Source: Polytrichum commune (Eukaryota > Streptophyta > Polytrichopsida > Polytrichales > Polytrichaceae). From it: 64,000 nucleotides of DNA. Below the pieces are notes generated by a model that saw only the letters and a list, made by a program, of their open reading frames with translations, was not told the DNA's origin and did no database searches. The stretch spans positions 14,619,501-14,683,500 of the forward strand of contig OX485805.1 of NCBI GenBank assembly GCA_950295325.1, given 5' to 3'. Of the stretch, positions 52,090-64,000 are shown one piece after another (the stretch's first letter is position 1; each line of letters opens with the position of its first letter). Position numbers and translations under genes: made by a program.

Positions 52090-53475
52090 TGATAGATATT
52101 GTGGGCCACATTGTTGGGCTTATTCCACACAAAAAACATTGAGGATTATCTATGAGGGGTGAAGATTATTTACCAACTGTACAAATTTAACAACATAGTT
52201 GCATGTTGTAGGTTACGTCATTCTATTGGATTGAAATAGTGTGCAATAAAAGAGACTAACAACTTAGGGAAGGAGACGAGTTTATAACATGGGTATGACA
52301 AATGTCATTAGGATTGATGCACATTGTTTTCTTACATGATTGTGTATATTGCGAGTCACACTATATGGATGTCCAAGGTTACATTGCACATATGCTCACA
52401 CTATTTCTATACTTGGTTTAGTTCCAAAGCACCACATGATTACAAGATCTATAAGTGGATTTAGAATTTGTGACCTTCATAGATCTAACATTCATTTAGT
52501 CATCGGACACCAATGATCTTCCCCTAGATGGCTACAAAATATATGAAGATGGATATCAAAATTTGACCTTCATAGACTAAGTTTCTATAGATCTAGTGGT
52601 CAACATGAAATCAATGGTGAGACAAAGTGACTTAGCTTCTTTCTTCCCTAGGGTGCATATAAGTTCATACCAATACCAATACCAAACCTAAAATATTAAA
52701 GTTTCTTGAGGATAAAAGAGGCATGTTTCCTCATTTGCCTATAACTTTTGCAATTAGCTACATTGATCATGGTAAATCTTGTAAGCAAATATAGAGTGTG
52801 ACTATCACCCTTCACATTCCTATAGTGTGGCCCAAAGTATACACCATCATGCGTCATGTTACACTTGAATCTTCAACCACTCACTTTGTTCTCGTTCTTT
52901 CACTTCTAAGTTGTGGGTAAGCTATCAATTAGGAATAACAAAGAATGATAATCCAAAGAGCATAAATTCACTTCCTATGTCCATGAATTGAGGGAGAAAA
53001 CATCAAAAATGACATGCAAGTACTTCTTGATGGTATATGCAGCCAACATTTGAATGATCAATGCAACCGAATGGCTAAGAGCTAGGTGACAAATTTGGTG
53101 TTATAGAGATATAACAAGAAATTTTACAAGGTAGACTACTTGTTTGTGAAAAACTACCATGAATTGACAAAGATATCGTCATGTATTTCTTGCACCTCCA
53201 ATTTCATACAATTTTGGGTAGATAAATGATGTGCACCCACATGATGTCCCCAAAAAGATTTCCTCAAACTTATTAGTGCAGCCATCATATTTACCATAGT
53301 CATGTACACCCTAAGCTCTATAATGTTGTTGCCTCTCTTATATCCCTAGATACTAGGGAACGGATGTGCTTAGTTTAAACCTCCCTCCTTTTTGTCACAC
53401 TTCCCTCCCATATATCATGGGTTTTGACATTAAGGAGGTTAGAGTTTACTTTGAAAGGACTCTAACATGCAACAA
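52090..53475. other. Gene-free stretch, nothing recognised
   Basis: AT-rich sequence with stops in all frames. No repeat or RNA gene seen. Confidence 0.4.
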
Positions 53476-53495
53476 TCATGCCAGGAAGAAGTTTT

Positions 53496-53569
53496 TTTTT
53501 TTTTTTTTTTTTTTGAGACAGAAGGCCAAACGGCCAACGCCAAAATGGATACCACAAAAGAAAAAACAC
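53496..53569 (-). mobile_element. Very short poly(A)-tailed retroposon with 16-bp target duplication
   Basis: GCCAGGAAGAAGTTTT occurs at 53480-53495 and 53570-53585. Between the copies lies a T-run of about 20 (a poly(A) tail read on the other strand), then GAGACAGAAGGCCAAACGGC and GCCAAAATGGATACCACAAA. The target duplication, the poly(A) and the insertion of only 74 bp are hallmarks of target-primed reverse transcription by a LINE machinery acting on a short or truncated RNA. Confidence 0.85.
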
Positions 53570-53940
53570 GCCAGGAAGAAGTTTTCAATGTCAAGCACCT
53601 CTGATATTTGTTATGAAACAATTTGATGACAAGACACTAATAAGTAGAAAAAGGGAAAGATATTGAGATATTCGTTAACTTGAGATGCATGTGAGAAAAT
53701 GCAAACACCTAATTTAGGTGGTGTTCATGTGAATGATGTTTCCTAAAAGGAGGGCAAAGTTCATTTGTCCAGTCACTGATGTCGCTCTGATTGGTCGTCG
53801 ATGCTGAGTTTAGGGCATGTCTTGAATCCAACTCCTCATCAGAATCAAGTGCTAAAGTAAGGTAGAGGGCGCTACAATATATAAAACCGACGCCCCACCC
53901 AAAAGCAACACATGTAAACGCCTTGCAATTGCCAACACTT

Positions 53941-54160
53941 TATTGTAGTAGGGGCACCTATTCCTGATCATGATCCCATCGGCAATCTAGAGGGCACTGG
54001 GATTTTGATAAGGTTGGTATTGAGTTTTGATCAAGTCGTGTGAACCAAGATTGTCATGACAAGTGTCGTGGTTTTGAGTGCTAAAGTGGGGAGGAATGAG
54101 CGGTTATGACAATCTCTAGACATTGGCTCCAAAAAATCACAGTAATTTCAATTTAAGGAT
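53941..54160 (+). repeat. Dispersed repeat, copy 1 (pairs with 59041-59300)
   Basis: It shares AGGGGCACCTATTCCTGATC, CCCATCGGCAATCTA, ATTTTGAT(A/C)AGGTTGG, a GATCA...TGTGAACCA-type segment, CATGACAAGTGTC and TCTAGACATTGG with the second copy, in order and orientation, at roughly 75% identity by eye. Confidence 0.75.
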
Positions 54161-54164
54161 TTTA

Positions 54165-56855
54165 TTTATTTATTAGCAGTAGTATTTCTTGCAGTCCTCC
54201 TAATTTCTATCTTCCTACATCAACCATAAATTGGAATATGGGAAGAGAGAAATATGATTGTACTTAAATATGAATATGTATGAATGCATGTGTATGAGAG
54301 AGAGGAAATACAAGAATGTATATGAGTTTGAAATGAGAAAGAATTAGGTTTAGTACCATATAATAGAAACGAGTGAGTGAAGTTGGCAAAGTGAAGTAAA
54401 GGAAGCCCTTGAGACGATGCAAGAGGATATGACCAAGGATCGTAGTAAGTTTATCAACATTATGAGAAAGATAGCAAGCAATATTCCTAGATATAATACA
54501 AATCAATCTTGAGAGTTGATGTTGTAATATAAGTGGGAGAAGCATAGTGAGAAAGGCTATAGCCACAGTGCCATGAAGCACAAAATTAAGCATGTACGTA
54601 GTTGAGACAAAGTCGGAGATGGAAGGCTTGAACACCATTGGGATACATATATGAGGGATCGTAGAGGACCATTGCTTTGTGACAGAAGAGAGGTTAGGAA
54701 AGAGAAAAGGTAGTTAGCTTGAGTTTGAGTGGAATAATAAGGAGATTGTTGGGCAAGAGAGAAGAGTTGAACTCATGATGAGTGACCATCCCGTCAAAGT
54801 ACGAAATGCAAGAAGTGAACTTTAAGATATCTAGGGTTGTCAACAATCTAGATTAAAAGGCTATAGCCCTAGAGCAAAAAGGTTAGTCTTATAATCATGA
54901 TTGGATGTTATATTTGTGTCGATGATGTGATGAAGATTAGGCCAGTTGAGCTTTATGCTAACTGGGGATACATCCTATGCAATTGTATGTTTACCTCAGG
55001 TGTTTGCAAGGATATCATGCACACAATTGCATGTTCAGAATGCTATATGTGTGTGATAATTTATGAATGATATAAGTTAATGGGAGGAAGATTAGAATAA
55101 ATATAAAAATATAAAAAGAAGAATAAATATGTTAGCAATGCAATTTGGTTTATGATTGATGACATTGAAATGAATATTTTGATTAAGGAAGAAGACACTA
55201 TCCCCAATAGGATGAAATATCCATTGGGAGACTGTGGCCACTATTGCCAATCAAAAAGATTATTGCCCAAGCTAAGAGAATTTCACAACTGACGTAGAAG
55301 CATGTTATAAAATATATAAGAGTCGTCATATAGGGAAGACCCACGCCCCAATGAATTTCTCCCATCAATTCTCTTTTTTAAAACCAAAAGTCAATTGGTT
55401 TAGTGTTTTTTCCTTCCAATCTATTTGTCATGATTGAGATTTGCACAAATGAACCTTAGGAGAAAAGATATTGAATGATGAACCTTATAAAGTGGAAATT
55501 TGGAGGAAATGACATGAGATAGTTATAGAATTCCTCAAAGCAATGTGAACTTCGTATTCATGAAAATGACACATTGACATGTGATTTTTTTATTTTTCAA
55601 GACCGACTCAATTTCTAGTCATGCAAAGTGCACTTTAAGTTTGGAGAAATTTGCATTTTGAAACAAACTTTGTATGGGCACCTATGATACAAGTTCATAG
55701 AGTGAGAAGAAGTCCATCTAGATCATAATTGTTATGTTTTGATTGCTATCAAGAGTGTTTGAAGTAACAATGAAGAACATAATATTCATGAATTAAAAAT
55801 ACTTCTTCCTTCGTTATCACTTGCACATGTTGCTAGCATTTTGGAATTACATGTGGATGTAGTTGACAAAAGTTGCCTTCGAAGACCAAATCAAGCCAAC
55901 GTTCTTTGTAATTGAGAAAAACAACATTTGTGACATTTTCACAAATACCATGTTTGTGAAATTAATCATTGTGGACACTGTACCAGTCTTCCTTGAGCTT
56001 TAGTTCCATGGGTTGTTTGTTGTTAAGCTTTAACCCATAGAAATAACCTAAAATACAATAAAAAAAAAGTATCAAATGGTTAGTTATTGTTGTTTGATCA
56101 TGTTGACATGTTGCCCACGTCGCCTTTTCATGTTGTTGATGTGTTTCTCAAAGTCAAATGTGCCATACTTTTTAAATGGCTATGTACTATCCCCATAAAA
56201 GATCCTCACACTAGAATCAATAATACTATTCATGATTGATAGTTGACAACTTGCGATCCCGTTCAATGGTCAAAAGTATATATGTGTGGATTTGGATGTA
56301 CCTAGTTTACATGACTGCATATTATCTTATCATACTTTTTAGGGTTGGACATATTGTACATTGGTGAATGCCTCTTGAACATCCATTGACTTATGTTTTG
56401 GTCCATTGTTCTCTTTTTAATTAGGTCCTTTTGCCTTAGGTTGGTACATGTAGATGCATCTTCAATAAAGTTTCTTCCTCCAATACTTATATATTTATAT
56501 ACAATATTTCCATACAAATAGGCACTTGGGACCAGGGCTTGGGGAGAACCGGCGGATAGTTACAGATGAACCGGCTGAGTTTGAGAAATAACCAGTTGAA
56601 GTTCGAGACTTCAGGAGAATTACGGATCATTCTAGAGAAATCTTTAGAAGAATATTCTTCAAAGGAATGAAAGCAAAACCGGAAGATGTCAACATGTAAT
56701 CAGCTGGATTTAGAATCACTAGGATCTTGACCAAGTATGCCCAAAAACTTCCCGGGCATTGCTTGGGACACAAATTCTCAAATGCTTCACTGTGATGTAC
56801 ATATATACTAATTGTCAAGTACTTCAGATAATTCTAATGGTCGGCATTTAAATTG
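54165..56855. other. Gene-free stretch, nothing recognised
   Basis: AT-rich. One hydrophobic minus-strand frame (54264-54638) has no family match and low-complexity composition. Confidence 0.4.
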
Positions 56856-58858
56856 TACTATGGAATCCCAATACTACAACACGTGAATTATACGACTTCG
56901 ATTATTCTGTCAAAAAAACTTTCTAGCATCAATTTACCCCAATAGTACGACTACATCGTTCATAATACGACATTTTAAGGCCTGATTTGTCATATAATAG
57001 AGGTGATTAATGTGTGCAAGTGGTGGGATCCACAATAAGACTCGTCTTGGGATTGGGGAGTACATGGTGAATTCATCCATGGTTTAGCTTAAGTTAATTC
57101 AAGTTAATTGTTTTGAACCTTGGCTTCAAAACATACATTACATCATTGACTGTTGGGGTTTGGATGGAGGTTGAAGGGGTTATGGATTGTTGGATTTGCA
57201 AACTAGAAGTATGAAGTTGTTGATTTTTATTCTTGATTTGAAATTTGTCCTCACATCTCTTACAATGGGAACTTCAGTCCTCGCCAACCTATACTTCTAG
57301 ATTTGCCCATGTCACTCTCAATTTCTTGGCTTTGGAGGTGACAGTAGAATCGAGTGGTGGATGCTTTTCATTTTGGGTTGTATTTTCAACAATGTCGGTG
57401 TTGATGACCACGTCTCCACACAAAACAACTTGCACGTACCTCCTCCGCATTGGTTATGGTGCTAGAAGATATTTACAATGTGGATGAGGTTGGTTCACTT
57501 TATTGTGCACAACCAAACAAGACACTAGGGCAAGGAAAAGCTCGTGGGTGCAAAATTCAAAAGGATCGTCTCACTCTTGCTTCTTTGTTGTAAACACGAT
57601 AAACATTGACAAGTTGAAACTTGTGATTATTTACAAATCTCTATGCCCATGATGCTTTGAAGGTACTTGCCAACAAATTATGTGTGATGGTTTGCAAACC
57701 AACTGGCATGGATGACATCAGATGTATTTGAGAATTGGATGATGAGCCTCAATGTACATTTCAAATCTCAAAAGTGGAATGTACTTTTAATTAGGAACAA
57801 ATATGGTAGTCATTCCCTAAGGTTGTTGGTAAGGTTGAATCGTTTGGTTTTCAACTTTGTAATTGAGCAATATTGTTATTGCTTTCATACCATCTATTGC
57901 TACAAGTGTGGTAAAACCATTATATTAGTTTAAAGAAGAAGCTTTTGGAACGGGTTCTCTCTCAATTTGATTCTTCTATTACTCATCAAAACCTAATATA
58001 ATATTAAGGAATATAATGCCTAATCTAAGGCATGCTATTATGTAGTGCCCTCAAGTGGGGAGAGAAATGAGTTCCCAAATCATACGAAACAATTGGAGAA
58101 TGTCCCAGATTGTAGTTGTAGACTAGAGTGCCGATTTTGCCATGGATCGTGAACATGAGAAATCAAGAACAAAAGATGCAACAAATGAATTGACAAATCT
58201 CATTTTCTCTTTGAATCTTGGAAATGAAGACATGCCTATTGAAGAATGTGTGCAAATGGCAGGAGAGGAAATTGTTGATGTAAAGTTCAACATGTTCGAG
58301 TTGGTGGATTTGGCATGGGGTAGAGAATTTCATTAAAGTTAAATTTGAATAAAGAGCCCATGAAGGGGAATGATGTGGATGAATAGCCAACACCAATAGT
58401 CAAGCTTCCTCAAGCCCATGACTATGCCCAATTACTATCAAATGTAAGCATCCTTCATAGTTTTCAATTGTAGATGTGATGAACATGCAATATTTTATGG
58501 ATAAATTGAACAAGATGTCGATTTCCAACAGCAACAACCATCATTAGAAGACAACAAATTCTTACTTTAGTAGTGTGTGACATTATGAAGACATCATCAT
58601 GAGACTATATTTTTTTTAACCCCATATTGTGTGACATTGTGGGCATGTTTCTTTAATAAAGATGTTCTTTCATACTTATGTATCGTCATAGTGCATACAA
58701 AGTGACGTTTTACATTGAAACATGCCATTTTCTTGAAATTCCTTGATAGTACGACATTTTAGGCCAAAATGTCATATTATATAGATTATGACATTTAGAT
58801 AATACGACACTTTCTTGTGCGATCAAATGTGTCATATTAAACGGGGAGAACAATAGTA
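56856..58858 (+). mobile_element. Decayed pogo/Tigger-type (Tc1/mariner) transposon
   Basis: Putative ends TACTATGG...TCCC (56856) and the inverse of CAATAGTA (58858) both start with TA, the target duplication of this superfamily. Both ends are rich in TACGAC and its inverse GTCGTA/GTCATA (56890-56990 and 58747-58845), a subterminal repeat pattern. A transposase remnant lies between them. The ends are degenerate, so exact borders are uncertain. Confidence 0.55.
57480..58560 (+). pseudogene. DDE_1 (pogo/Tigger-like) transposase remnant
   Basis: Pieces in different frames follow the family order. These are a QKDRLTLASLL-type segment near 57563, then WMTSDVFENWMMSLNVHFKS with LLIRNKYGSHSLR (57707-57825), KKLLERVLSQFDSS near 57935, a MDREHEKSRT frame at 58142-58336, and PTPIVKLPQAHDYAQLL followed by FMDKLNKMSISNSN at about 58390-58550. 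In active relatives the LLI-x-DNC-x-x-H segment carries a catalytic Asp. Here it reads LLIRNKYGSH, so that residue is lost. Several frame changes and stops confirm decay. Confidence 0.65.
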
Positions 58859-59040
58859 CCAAAGTATAAAAATACTAATTACACTTCTAGATGCCCAAAT
58901 TGAAAACCTCGCTATTCGCATGATTGAATCCCCATGGGAATTTTCAAGTTTTTGTTGAAATCAAGACATAAATCTTATTCCACCATGTGACATTTCTAAA
59001 TTTGGCTACAAGATAACAACTCTGTGCTTCATCATGTATA

Positions 59041-59300
59041 GTAGAGGTGCCTATTCCCGATCAGGGCCCCATTGGCAATCTATTGGGTATTGGAATTTCA
59101 ATCAGGTTGGGAATGAATTTCAAACATGATGGGACTAAGTTTTTGATCATGCTAGAACCAATAATGGCATGACACATGTCATAGTTACGAGTGTTAAAGC
59201 GAAGAGGAACAAACAATTAAAACGAATGTTTATGGTAGACTCTAAACATTGGTAATATGTTCAGGTGAATTTTTAGCTTCAAAAAATCACAATATTTTTT
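59041..59300 (+). repeat. Dispersed repeat, copy 2 (pairs with 53941-54160)
   Basis: AGGTGCCTATTCCCGATCAG, CCCATTGGCAATCTATTGGG, TTTCAATCAGGTTGGGAAT, CATGACACATGTCATAG and ACTCTAAACATTGG keep the order seen in copy 1. It sits just outside the pogo-like element, about 5.1 kb from copy 1. Confidence 0.75.
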
Positions 59301-61870
59301 ATTTAAGAATTAAAATTACCAAAAAATTACAGTTATGTTGATTTTTTATCTTCCTACACTGAAATTTTTTACACAGCCTTGTACTTCTCTGGATCTGGCG
59401 CAGAATCTCTTTAGTGCTCGGTAATGGGTGTCTCCACTCTACACAACCTATTATATTTTTCACTAGAGTCATTGTCCATTAAGTCATCCAAAATCTTGTA
59501 ACATTGGCTGCACTAGATGCCCAACTTACTTGCCAAACTGAGTCAAAGTAGGAATCAATGAAATTATTATTCTTTCGGATACAATCCTTATACTTTGGTG
59601 GGCACTTCAAGTTGGTGTGGTAACGGAGCGGCAATTGTGTGAGGAAGTACTAAAGGGAAACGTGGAAGCAATTGGGATGAAGTCCCTCAATGTATGCCAA
59701 CTAAGAATTCCCATGGAAACCATGTAACTTCTAGGCGAAAGCGATGGGAACCCCAATAATTTTATTTAAAAAAAGAGATATGCAAAATTGACCTTAAAAT
59801 TAGCACTAGAGATCTCAAATCAGTCCTTTAAAATTAGATTGTCAACCATGAAGGGAGTCGCTTTTTATCAAATGCAAAGGCTATCATCAACACAATTTTA
59901 CGTAGTTTAGCTTTGCAATGTCTACAAAAGTAAATTAAACGATTAGAAATTAAAAATGAAGAGGTGCATCTTATAATTAAGATATGCCTATTTTTAATGG
60001 TTAAAATTCTAAATATGTCATCAAAGATCCCTAATTAGTCTATTGAGGTCAAGTCCCTCACATAATAAACTATAGGGCGTTTGTTTTCACACTAGATCCC
60101 CTTCATCCTCTGTGGATGAGGTCACTAGGATGTTGCAAACCCGAGCCCTCAAACGTATGCACCCCTCTATACGGGAAAAGGTGTAGCAAGACAAACCTCC
60201 TTCAAATCTATCATTTGGAAATTTATGGAATCTTCCAGAAACTCCATCCAGATCTACGATTCCCCATAATTATACAGAGGCGCTAAATCTCATAACCTCT
60301 AATATCTACGGAATTGGTAGAGATTGTAATTTCGCCAGGGTCACCATCTATCGTATGGATAGATAATGGACATAGGGGATGAACTTCAGCGCCAACTTCA
60401 GCGCGCTCAAGTCTGTTCTCTCAGCGCGGCAGCGAAGCTCTGAAAAGCTTTCTAAAATCGGTGTATTCAAACCATCGATCGTCAGCTGCTAATGAGTAGG
60501 TCATTTGTGCTGAACACTTGCTCGTGTGCATCTGCGTTTTTCATTTTCCTGATATATCTCAATAATTTAGCAAGTCTTTTAGTGCCGCACCACAGCATTT
60601 TCCAGCTGCATTGGATAGTCACACGCGAACGATGTTTCGAAGCTGGAATCATGCACATGTTGAACTTGTGATTGAACCTTGTGATCAGTCTTTTGTGTCA
60701 AAGAAAAACCTCTTAATGGAGTCTAAAAACTGTTCAATGTTCTCTCCACGCAGGCTCGATGGTTGCAAGTCGGGGTGACGGAATGCAAGTTTGCCAATCT
60801 GAGTGGACTCTCGACTTGAATAGTATTCCGAGGAAAGGAGGTAAGTTGGTGCATCTCCTCAGAATCAAATCTCGTGTGAAAAGGGGTAGATAATCTTATA
60901 CATTTCTCTAAAGTATTGAAGCGCCATGAGAGGTTGCCACATACTTGACAAATCAATCGATAGTGATACATTGATTTCTCCTCGTCTTACGGTCCGGTTC
61001 GGGATCGGCTTCTACCGTTTCTAAAGACATTACGCAACCAAGAGAGTCTAGTGATTGAACCAAACCAGGATTATTCCTCTCTACCCGGCTTCCTCATCGA
61101 TCAAGTATCAGCAATTCTTGTAAGGAAGCTTGGCTGTGGAATTCTGTCACTTCAACCTAATCTGTTATGATTGCGCTGTGAGCAAACTCGATATAACTTA
61201 GTTCCGCAACCTCTAGGGAAACTCTTTCCGTCGGTGGAGGATGACGAGCCTTGTGACTTACTCCATGGTGCAGAGAATGATAAATTTTCATTTCTCTTCC
61301 ACTTGAGCACGGTGCACCAGAATCAAATATTTCCTGGACTTCGTGCTTCAGCGACACAGAAGACTTCACTCTAGCGGAAATTTTGAATTACTTCTTTGAT
61401 TACCAGTTCTGTGTGGACGCCGATTTCTGTTAAATTGTAGGCGAATTGTTGTCACTGAGTATCACGCTAATTAATCAGAGGAGCAGAAATTTAAAAACTG
61501 TGTCGCATAAGACACTGTGAGGTAGCAATTTATATAGAGTAGAACTTAGTGGTAGAATGCAGCCAATTCCTTGTGAGCTGATCCCGAAAACAGCTGAATC
61601 GCAACAGTTTCAACTTAAGCTAGCAAGTACGTAGAACTCACATAGAAGTGTTTCTGGATTTTGAAGATTGAGAAGCCCATCTGGATACTGTATCTTTACT
61701 TCCTCGTGGGAAGTAAAATGCGCCTGGGTGCGCCAGAGAGTCTACGTACTCCCCGTTTTACTAATCGTCGACGGATGTTAGAAGTTTGAGCCCACTGGAA
61801 TCCTATTTAGCTGGCCCCTCGTGATCCGCGCGCGGCTGCTGGGATTCCACTGATATTCACAACCAGTGTC
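59301..61870. other. Gene-free stretch with faint coding-like pieces
   Basis: Short protein-like snippets occur on the minus strand near 59550-59700 (text like CPPKYKDCIRKNN) and on both strands near 61.2 kb. None can be assigned to a family or linked by convincing splice sites. The GC content rises around 60.4-61.4 kb, which could mark an old gene. Confidence 0.3.
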
Positions 61871-61879
61871 TGAAAAGTT

Positions 61880-62190
61880 TTTGAAGTTATTGAGGTTAAT
61901 TGCCTACCCCTTTAAAAGGGCATAGGCTATTTCCCTCATGGCATAGGTTGCATCCTACAATATCAAATTTTTGTAAGTTGAAAACCTTTTGAGTTTTTAA
62001 GTTACCCGCCAATTGCCTTCAAAACTAATTTTTAGTAGGTTAAAATCCTTCATATCTTTTATTGTTGTAGGCTTTAAATTCAAAATTTGAGTACTAAGTG
62101 GTATCCTTGGCAGGAATTGAACCTGGCTAAGCCCTTCACCACGTTTGAAGGCCAAGGATTAACCAACTCTTTTTTAAAGAGTTGATTATA
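61880..62190 (-). mobile_element. tRNA-like SINE candidate
   Basis: On the minus strand a tRNA-like head reads AGTTGGTTAATCCTTGG (A-box-like, about 62169-62153), then GGTTCAATTCCTGCC (B-box-like, about 62125-62110). About 30 bases separate the two boxes, as in tRNA. The acceptor arm does not pair properly and a long AT-rich body follows, so this is not a tRNA gene. No target duplication was located, so the borders are approximate. Confidence 0.45.
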
Positions 62191-62199
62191 ATGAAAGGT

Positions 62200-64000
62200 T
62201 GCTAAAATTCAAATGAGTTTAAGGGTGAAAGTCCTCACCATCTTCTGATTCAACCTCTACTCTTCTTGCAAGATATTTCTCAGGATTAGTAAACAAGAAT
62301 CGAAACTTTCTTGAATCCTTCCACAAAGATATAGCTTCCTCCAAAATAAACTCAAAATTTTTGGTTGGTCCTTCAATCGCCACCCGCATCACACTATCCA
62401 AGTGTGTTGTTGTCATTCGATTCCTTTTCTTCTGCTTGATGTGATGAGTTGTGATGAATGGTATTTGTAAAGATTGGCGGGAAGGGAGTTAGGGCTATTA
62501 TTGATATCCGTCTATGTGCCACCCAAGAGCCCCGAGTATTAGCCTAAAGATATGTACTTAGGTCAACTAATTTCCCAATTTGAAGAAGGATGAATGTCTA
62601 AAATCCTTTCTTTTAAAAACTTTGTAGGCAAAATTTCCTACATGTTTTTTATCACATAGGTTGATATCCTATGTTTTTAGATTGTCCATAGGCTCTTTGT
62701 CCTACACTTTCAAAATTTTATAGGCTAAGTCACAAATTTTGTAGGCTGCATTTACACTAGCCTTAGGCTCTTGGCGGACTATGTTCACAACTGACATAAG
62801 CTTATAAAAGAATCCTCTAATTATAGTACTGTAGCTCCAGTAATGTCTGTACGACCTGAATATTTTTAATTCGCTTTTAGTGATGTGAATCTGATATTCC
62901 GGTCGTTCCGGAAGCTTGCAATTTGTGCAGAAAGTGCAGGATACCTCACTCTGTTTACTGTATCACTGACTAATGAGCCTGTTATTGACACGTTACTATG
63001 TGAAAGTTACACTGATGTACAAGGGGAGATTCTTATTGAGTTTCCACTGAGGCTACGGAACTAGTGTCCCATATGGTCACAGTACTATGCAACAATAGAA
63101 TTATAATCCAAGTATACAATATTGTGATGTTTAGGTGTCATTATATTGTTTTAGTTATGATATATAGATAGATAGATAGCTAGATAGATTTGTGATTACA
63201 AATTAGTGATCAAAATTGTAACAACTATTTTCTAATCACTTATTTGATTGTGTTTTGATAATTCATAACATTACACAATTGAGTTTGTGTGTTGGGTGGG
63301 ACCATGAATAAACTAAGTTCTATTCAAAATTATACTTTGTTTATTCTCATAGCAAAGCAAAATACTGCACTAGCACATTCAAGCTAAAATACTCAAGTGA
63401 AGCAATATACTAATATCATTAAAATGTAACGGATGATAACAACTGAATAATGTTAAGTTGTTGTGAACTCATGAAAGTCCACATAATTTTTTATTTCTAA
63501 GTCAAACGATACTTAAACAAAGAGTGCAACATGTACATGCTTTAAGGCCAGTCTTACTGAATTCAGATGCACCAACATAGCTTATTCTGTGGCATGCAAG
63601 GGGTCTGTGGAACATCTTATGGAAGTGTTCCAACTTGTTGTAAATATGCCACATAACTTTCGAGCACTACCAGTTATGTTAGATAATCTTTCTACCTCAT
63701 TTTCTTGGAGCTTTGATTCTCTTTGTTCTAACTTAGACGCTGCTGGAGCTGATTGTAAGACAGTTCACCAATCCTTAATCACTTGCACTCTAATCAAATT
63801 AAGTAGCATCTCCAGGTCAACTTTCCATCACTTCTAAAATTACCTTCTCTTTCCACTCACAAAGGACACTCCTAACTAGTGAACAAATCTGAAGTTAGTA
63901 ATGAGCAGCAGCATATTTCGCAATTCGATGTCACGATTAGGAATAATATGCATTGTGTTGTTGTTTAGAATGTACATGTTGTACATCCAAACATTGGCTA
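62200..64000. other. Gene-free right edge with faint exon-like text
   Basis: An exon-like stretch at 62881-63063 follows a TTTTAG acceptor and reads FRSFRKLAICAESAGY, ending at a stop. No partner exons are visible. A GATA microsatellite lies at about 63163-63190. TTTGTAGGCT-type words at 62615-62770 echo the body of the SINE candidate. Confidence 0.3.
63163..63190 (+). repeat. GATA microsatellite
   Basis: ATAGATAGATAGATAGCTAG: about six GATA units with one interruption, in AT-rich DNA. Confidence 0.8.

Noticed and set aside
62101-62190. tRNA gene
   Set aside because: A and B boxes are visible, but the acceptor and D stems do not close and the 3' part runs into an AT-rich body. A SINE is the better reading.
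62881-63063. Exon resembling a RAD9 checkpoint-clamp segment
   Set aside because: A short stretch (FRSFRKLAICAESAGY) is faintly similar, but there are no partner exons and the match is too weak to claim.

Overview
The window looks like plant nuclear DNA. It carries a plant leucine-rich-repeat receptor kinase gene with many small introns, B3 DNA-binding domain and VTC4-type inositol monophosphatase remnants, TTTAGGG-type telomere repeats, plant-like 25S rDNA pieces and a Ty3/gypsy element. The kinase type and the unusual transposon proteins would suit a non-seed plant (moss, lycophyte or fern), but I cannot name the species. Only one host gene, the receptor kinase at 38.7-45.7 kb (minus strand, about 13 exons), looks intact. 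Most other coding sequence is transposon-derived or decayed.

Layout. 0-3.2 kb: minus-strand pseudogene joining a ParB/sulfiredoxin-like fold, a lysine-rich coiled coil and a possible methyltransferase-like segment. 3.2-4.1 kb: six copies of a ~157-bp unit, each centred on a near-perfect 20-bp palindrome with GGATCC in the middle, arranged as a duplicated three-unit block. The same palindrome returns at 4.8, 6.2, 6.4 and 10.7 kb, three times next to or inside 25S rDNA fragments. 11.2-12.0 kb: last exons of an inositol monophosphatase gene. 12.5-14.5 kb: decayed two-B3-domain gene. 15.5-18.4 kb: Ty3/gypsy pol broken by frameshifts, a stop and a lost reverse transcriptase Asp, followed by an LTR-like region with a 36-bp minisatellite.

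22.7-35.75 kb is the most striking region. A 31-bp perfect inverted repeat (22699-22729 and 35721-35751) encloses about 13 kb with three unusual protein genes. These are a plus-strand gene whose C-terminus looks like a ubiquitin-like beta-grasp domain, a minus-strand intronless gene for a coiled-coil plus RING-type (C4HC3) zinc-finger protein, and a minus-strand four-exon gene for a long coiled coil followed by a probable RNase H-like transposase with a CxxC knuckle. I read this as a large cut-and-paste-type transposon carrying ubiquitin-pathway-like proteins. I cannot assign it to a named superfamily from sequence alone.

46-64 kb is a repeat-rich tail. It has a duplicated 181-bp block upstream of the kinase gene, a ~2.5-kb inverted-repeat element with a 12-bp target duplication and a solo LTR nested inside it, and a 259-bp tandem duplication. 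It also has a tiny poly(A)-type retroposon with a 16-bp target duplication, a decayed pogo/Tigger-type transposon and a tRNA-like SINE candidate. Splice sites and gene functions are read by eye. No alignment or database search was run.
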